NCBI RefSeq assembly: GCF_019884785.1
Contig: NZ_CP082326.1
Span: 1,667,355-1,731,354 of the forward strand
DNA: 64,000 nt
Direction of reading: 5' to 3'
From: Crassaminicella profunda
GTDB taxonomy: Bacteria > Bacillota > Clostridia > Peptostreptococcales > Thermotaleaceae
A program made the translations under genes and the position numbers. The notes beneath the pieces were generated by a model. It worked only from the letters and a program-made list of their open reading frames with translations, was not told the DNA's origin and made no database searches. Positions 62,062-64,000 of this stretch are shown piece after piece; position 1 is the first letter of the stretch; each line of letters starts with the position of its first letter.

Positions 62062-62110
62062 GATATTGCAATTTAGTGGGAAGGCCTGAAGCTATTGCTA
62101 CAGGAAGTTT
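62062..62110. other. attR: right junction of element B
   Basis: Arm P (ATTGCAATTTAGTGGG...GGCCT) is followed by GA (62088-62089) and then host gene sequence AGCTATTGCTACAGG. The arm matches 43845-43870 except for a few purine changes. Confidence 0.85.
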
Positions 62111-62372
62111 AGCAGGACATAATAGTGTTCGCTTAATAAAAGGAATGCCTCTTTTAGAACTTCCAGTAAACTTATGTATTGGTGATTTAATTGCATATGA
62201 ACATAGAGAGAGTAGAACAGAAGAAGGGGTCAAAACTAGATATACTTTTGCAGGGGCTGATTATTTTAAGAGAATGAAAGAATTAAATTTGTATACGATA
62301 GACATAGAGGTATTAAAGAAAAAAATTGAAAGAATGAATTTATTAAATGTATTTGAAGAGAAGTTAATATAG
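62088..62372 (+). pseudogene. FAD-dependent oxidoreductase, 3' part (separated by the elements)
   Basis: 94 codons beginning EAIATGSLAGHNSVRLIKGM and continuing ELPVNLCIGDLIAYE, then YTFAGADYFKRMKE; this is the conserved C-terminal end of the oxidoreductase that starts at 22355. The frame extends left into element B as far as a GTG at 62076 with no ribosome-binding site. It cannot be expressed properly unless both elements excise. Confidence 0.9.
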
Positions 62373-62467
62373 TAGATCATGCTATGGAAGAAGGAAAAAA
62401 TCCAGATGTTATAGAATAATATTATATGATAGGAAATGTGCAGTATAAAAATCTTTTGATTTTAGAG

Positions 62468-62515
62468 GACACCCTATTTTTCTTAAATTATAAGGGAAAT
62501 AGGGTGATTTATTTT
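62468..62515 (+). terminator. Terminator after the oxidoreductase
   Basis: CACCCTATTTTTCTT pairs with AAGGGAAATAGGGTG (few mismatches) around AAATTAT, followed by TTTATTTT. Confidence 0.7.
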
Positions 62516-62573
62516 AATAGAAATAATGATAAAATAGACTTAGGTGTTTTATCATATTTTAAGGAGGCTTGTC

Positions 62574-63128
62574 ATGACGACTTGGAGAAGTAGAGGACAT
62601 CGTGGAGATTCGTCTGAAAATGAAATTGATTTAACAAATGATTTATATAGAAGGAAAAAACTAGCATACATAAAAAAGAATCCAGTTCCTATAAAAGTAA
62701 TAGATATTGATAACAAAGGGATGATTACAAAAGGGTATTTTGAGCAGAAAGCTTATGTAGATTATAGTGGAATTGCACAAGGAATTTCCATTGCATTTGA
62801 TGTAAAAGAGACGGAATTAAAAAGCTTACCACTAAGCAATATACATGTTCACCAAATAGAGGACCTTAAGGAACATGCAAAGCAAGGTGGTGTTAGTTTT
62901 ATATTAGCAAATTTTAAAATGTATAATGAGTATTATTTAATTCCTCTAGAAATCCTTGCGTATTATTATGAGAAAAGTTTACAGGGGGGACGTAAATCTA
63001 TACCCTATGGGGATATGGATAAAAAGTTTCAAATTAAACGTGAATTTAATGGGATTATAAATTATTTACCTACTATTAATACATATCTTAGTTCAAAACA
63101 AGAATTGAAGAGACAATATATTGTGTAA
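62574..63128 (+). CDS. recU: Holliday junction resolvase RecU
   Basis: RecU (184 aa) cleaves Holliday junctions in Firmicutes. SRGHRGDSSENEIDLTND is the N-terminal region, VDYSGIAQGISIAFDVKETE holds the metal-binding Asp and Glu-x-Lys, and FPLSNIHVHQIEDLKEH-like sequence (here LPLSNIHVHQIEDLKEH) follows, then GGVSFILANF. ATG 62574 follows AAGGAGG. It is monocistronic between two terminators or gaps. pbpF/ponA, its usual neighbour, is not present here. Confidence 0.88.
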   Translation: MTTWRSRGHRGDSSENEIDLTNDLYRRKKLAYIKKNPVPIKVIDIDNKGMITKGYFEQKAYVDYSGIAQGISIAFDVKETELKSLPLSNIHVHQIEDLKEHAKQGGVSFILANFKMYNEYYLIPLEILAYYYEKSLQGGRKSIPYGDMDKKFQIKREFNGIINYLPTINTYLSSKQELKRQYIV

Positions 63129-63248
63129 AGAGGTGGTTAAAGAGAGGAAAAAAGATATGTGTATTGCTTTTTTATATAAGAAACATTAAAAAACTTATGC
63201 TGTGAAAAATGGGGGATAAACTTTTTATACAGGGGAGTGATATTTTGT

Positions 63249-64000
63249 ATGAAATATGAGCTGGATTTATCGAAAGAAATTAATAAAATCTTTACAGAGT
63301 TAGTAGCTATTAAAAGTGATACGGGAACAACCCTTGAAAAAGATATAGAAAAATACTTATATAATTGGTTTCAAGGAATAGATTATTTTCAGTTAAATCC
63401 AGATAAATGTGGGCAGTATAACTTAGAAGAAGATCACTTAGGAAGGTCTATTATATGGGGATTAGTGAAGGGAAAAGGAAATGATACTGTCATATTAATT
63501 CACCATCATGATGTGGTAGATGTTCTTGATTATGGGGTGTTGTCAGAATATGCTTATAGTCCAGATGAACTAAAGTATGCTATGAGAGAGAGGGCTGTAT
63601 CAAGTGATGTTAAAAAGGATTTAAAAAGTGAAAAATGGATATTTGGAAGAGGAACTTGTGATATGAAGGCAGGTGCTGCTATTCAATTAGCCCTTATGGA
63701 AGCCTATTCAAAGATAGAGGACTTCAATGGGAATGTACTACTTATTTCTGTACCAGATGAAGAGTGCTTATCCTTAGGGATGAGAGAAGGAGCGAAGCTT
63801 TTAGTTAAACTTAAAGAAAAGTTTAATTTGCAGTATTGTATCTTGATTAATTTGGAACCTCATCAAAGAGAAGAAAATAATAAAGGAATTTTATACGAAG
63901 GTTCTGTTGGAAAGATTATGCCAGTAGTTTATGTGAGAGGTAAAAAAACACATGCAGGAGATATTTTTCAAGGATTGAATCCTATAATGTTATTATCTGA
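63249..64000 (+). CDS. M20 family peptidase (RocB-like), 5' part only
   Basis: The gene runs off the right edge; 250 codons are visible from ATG 63249, after GGGGAGTG. It begins MKYELDLSKEINKIFTELVA and shows the M20 metal-site motifs ILIHHHDVVDV, GRGTCDMKAGAAIQL and SVPDEECLS in order. The long insertion between the first two motifs (YSPDELKYAMRERAVSSDV) is characteristic of RocB-type proteins linked to arginine use in Bacillus. Substrate cannot be assigned. Confidence 0.85.
   Translation, partial: MKYELDLSKEINKIFTELVAIKSDTGTTLEKDIEKYLYNWFQGIDYFQLNPDKCGQYNLEEDHLGRSIIWGLVKGKGNDTVILIHHHDVVDVLDYGVLSEYAYSPDELKYAMRERAVSSDVKKDLKSEKWIFGRGTCDMKAGAAIQLALMEAYSKIEDFNGNVLLISVPDEECLSLGMREGAKLLVKLKEKFNLQYCILINLEPHQREENNKGILYEGSVGKIMPVVYVRGKKTHAGDIFQGLNPIMLLS

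Larger units (their letters stand above)
43871..62089. mobile_element. Integrative element B (about 18.2 kb)
   Basis: It runs from the hybrid site (GA at 43869) to attR (GA at 62088). It repeats the left-end plan of element A: recombinase, divergent small gene, cargo. Cargo is the protease-dynamin-GrpE-Hsp70/WD40 cluster, a YjiH-like membrane protein, two exported proteins, a WYL/GyrI pair and a radical SAM protein. No phage, conjugation or replication functions are seen. Confidence 0.85.

Overview
The window comes from an AT-rich, endospore-forming member of the Clostridia. The evidence is spoVS, spoIIM, gerW(ytfJ), two DD-carboxypeptidases, a T-box leader, a LexA-type SOS box and promoters that look SigH-, SigE- and SigF-like. 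Gene order (cinA-recA-rny-spoVS-PHP-purB-proA-proB, then steA/steB-like, DUF3866, NUDIX, spoIIM, xerD, dacF, scpA-scpB, DUF2953, gerW, dacB) suggests an Alkaliphilus/Crassaminicella-like lineage. That placement is an inference; no rRNA or tRNA gene is visible.

Layout. Positions 1-23352 are a compact chromosomal backbone read almost entirely rightward: DNA repair and RNA decay (recA, rny), proline synthesis under a proline T-box, envelope and sporulation genes, chromosome condensation (scpAB), and a pair of redox genes (21394-23352). The second redox gene is cut at codon 333. Its missing 3' end lies 38.7 kb away at 62088-62372. Backbone then resumes with recU and a partial M20 peptidase.

Positions 23353-62089 are two integrative elements in tandem. 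Each has the same left-end module: a 533-aa large serine recombinase reading leftward and a divergent 57-59 aa protein. Element A (23353-43870) carries a WYL regulator with a DJ-1-like protein, a lipoprotein, a BlaI-type repressor, a methyltransferase, an ABC-F ATPase behind an attenuator-like leader, AraC and ferredoxin genes, several decayed genes, an esterase with a structured leader, a DinG-like helicase and fragments of XRE regulators. Element B (43871-62089) carries a chaperone/GTPase cluster (46022-55827), a YjiH-like membrane protein, two exported proteins of unknown function, a WYL regulator with a GyrI-like protein, and a radical SAM protein. Neither element shows phage structural, relaxase or replication genes.

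The attachment sites can be read directly. The left junction is bacterial arm plus phage arm P', the right junction is arm P plus bacterial arm, and the A/B junction is P plus P', all around a shared GA. Joining the outer ends at GA restores the interrupted oxidoreductase in frame (predicted 426 aa).

The most notable system is the element B cluster. It encodes a C39-like cysteine protease with a very acidic tail, two dissimilar dynamin-like GTPases (IniA/IniC-like), a GrpE-like exchange factor, an Hsp70 ATPase domain fused to a seven-bladed WD40 propeller in place of the peptide-binding domain, a second tandem copy of that fusion split at an A9 run, and a small acidic repeat protein. A plausible reading is that the WD40 propeller recognises a target, Hsp70/GrpE drives an ATP-dependent switch, and the dynamin pair and protease act as effectors, as a stress or defence module. 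This is inference.
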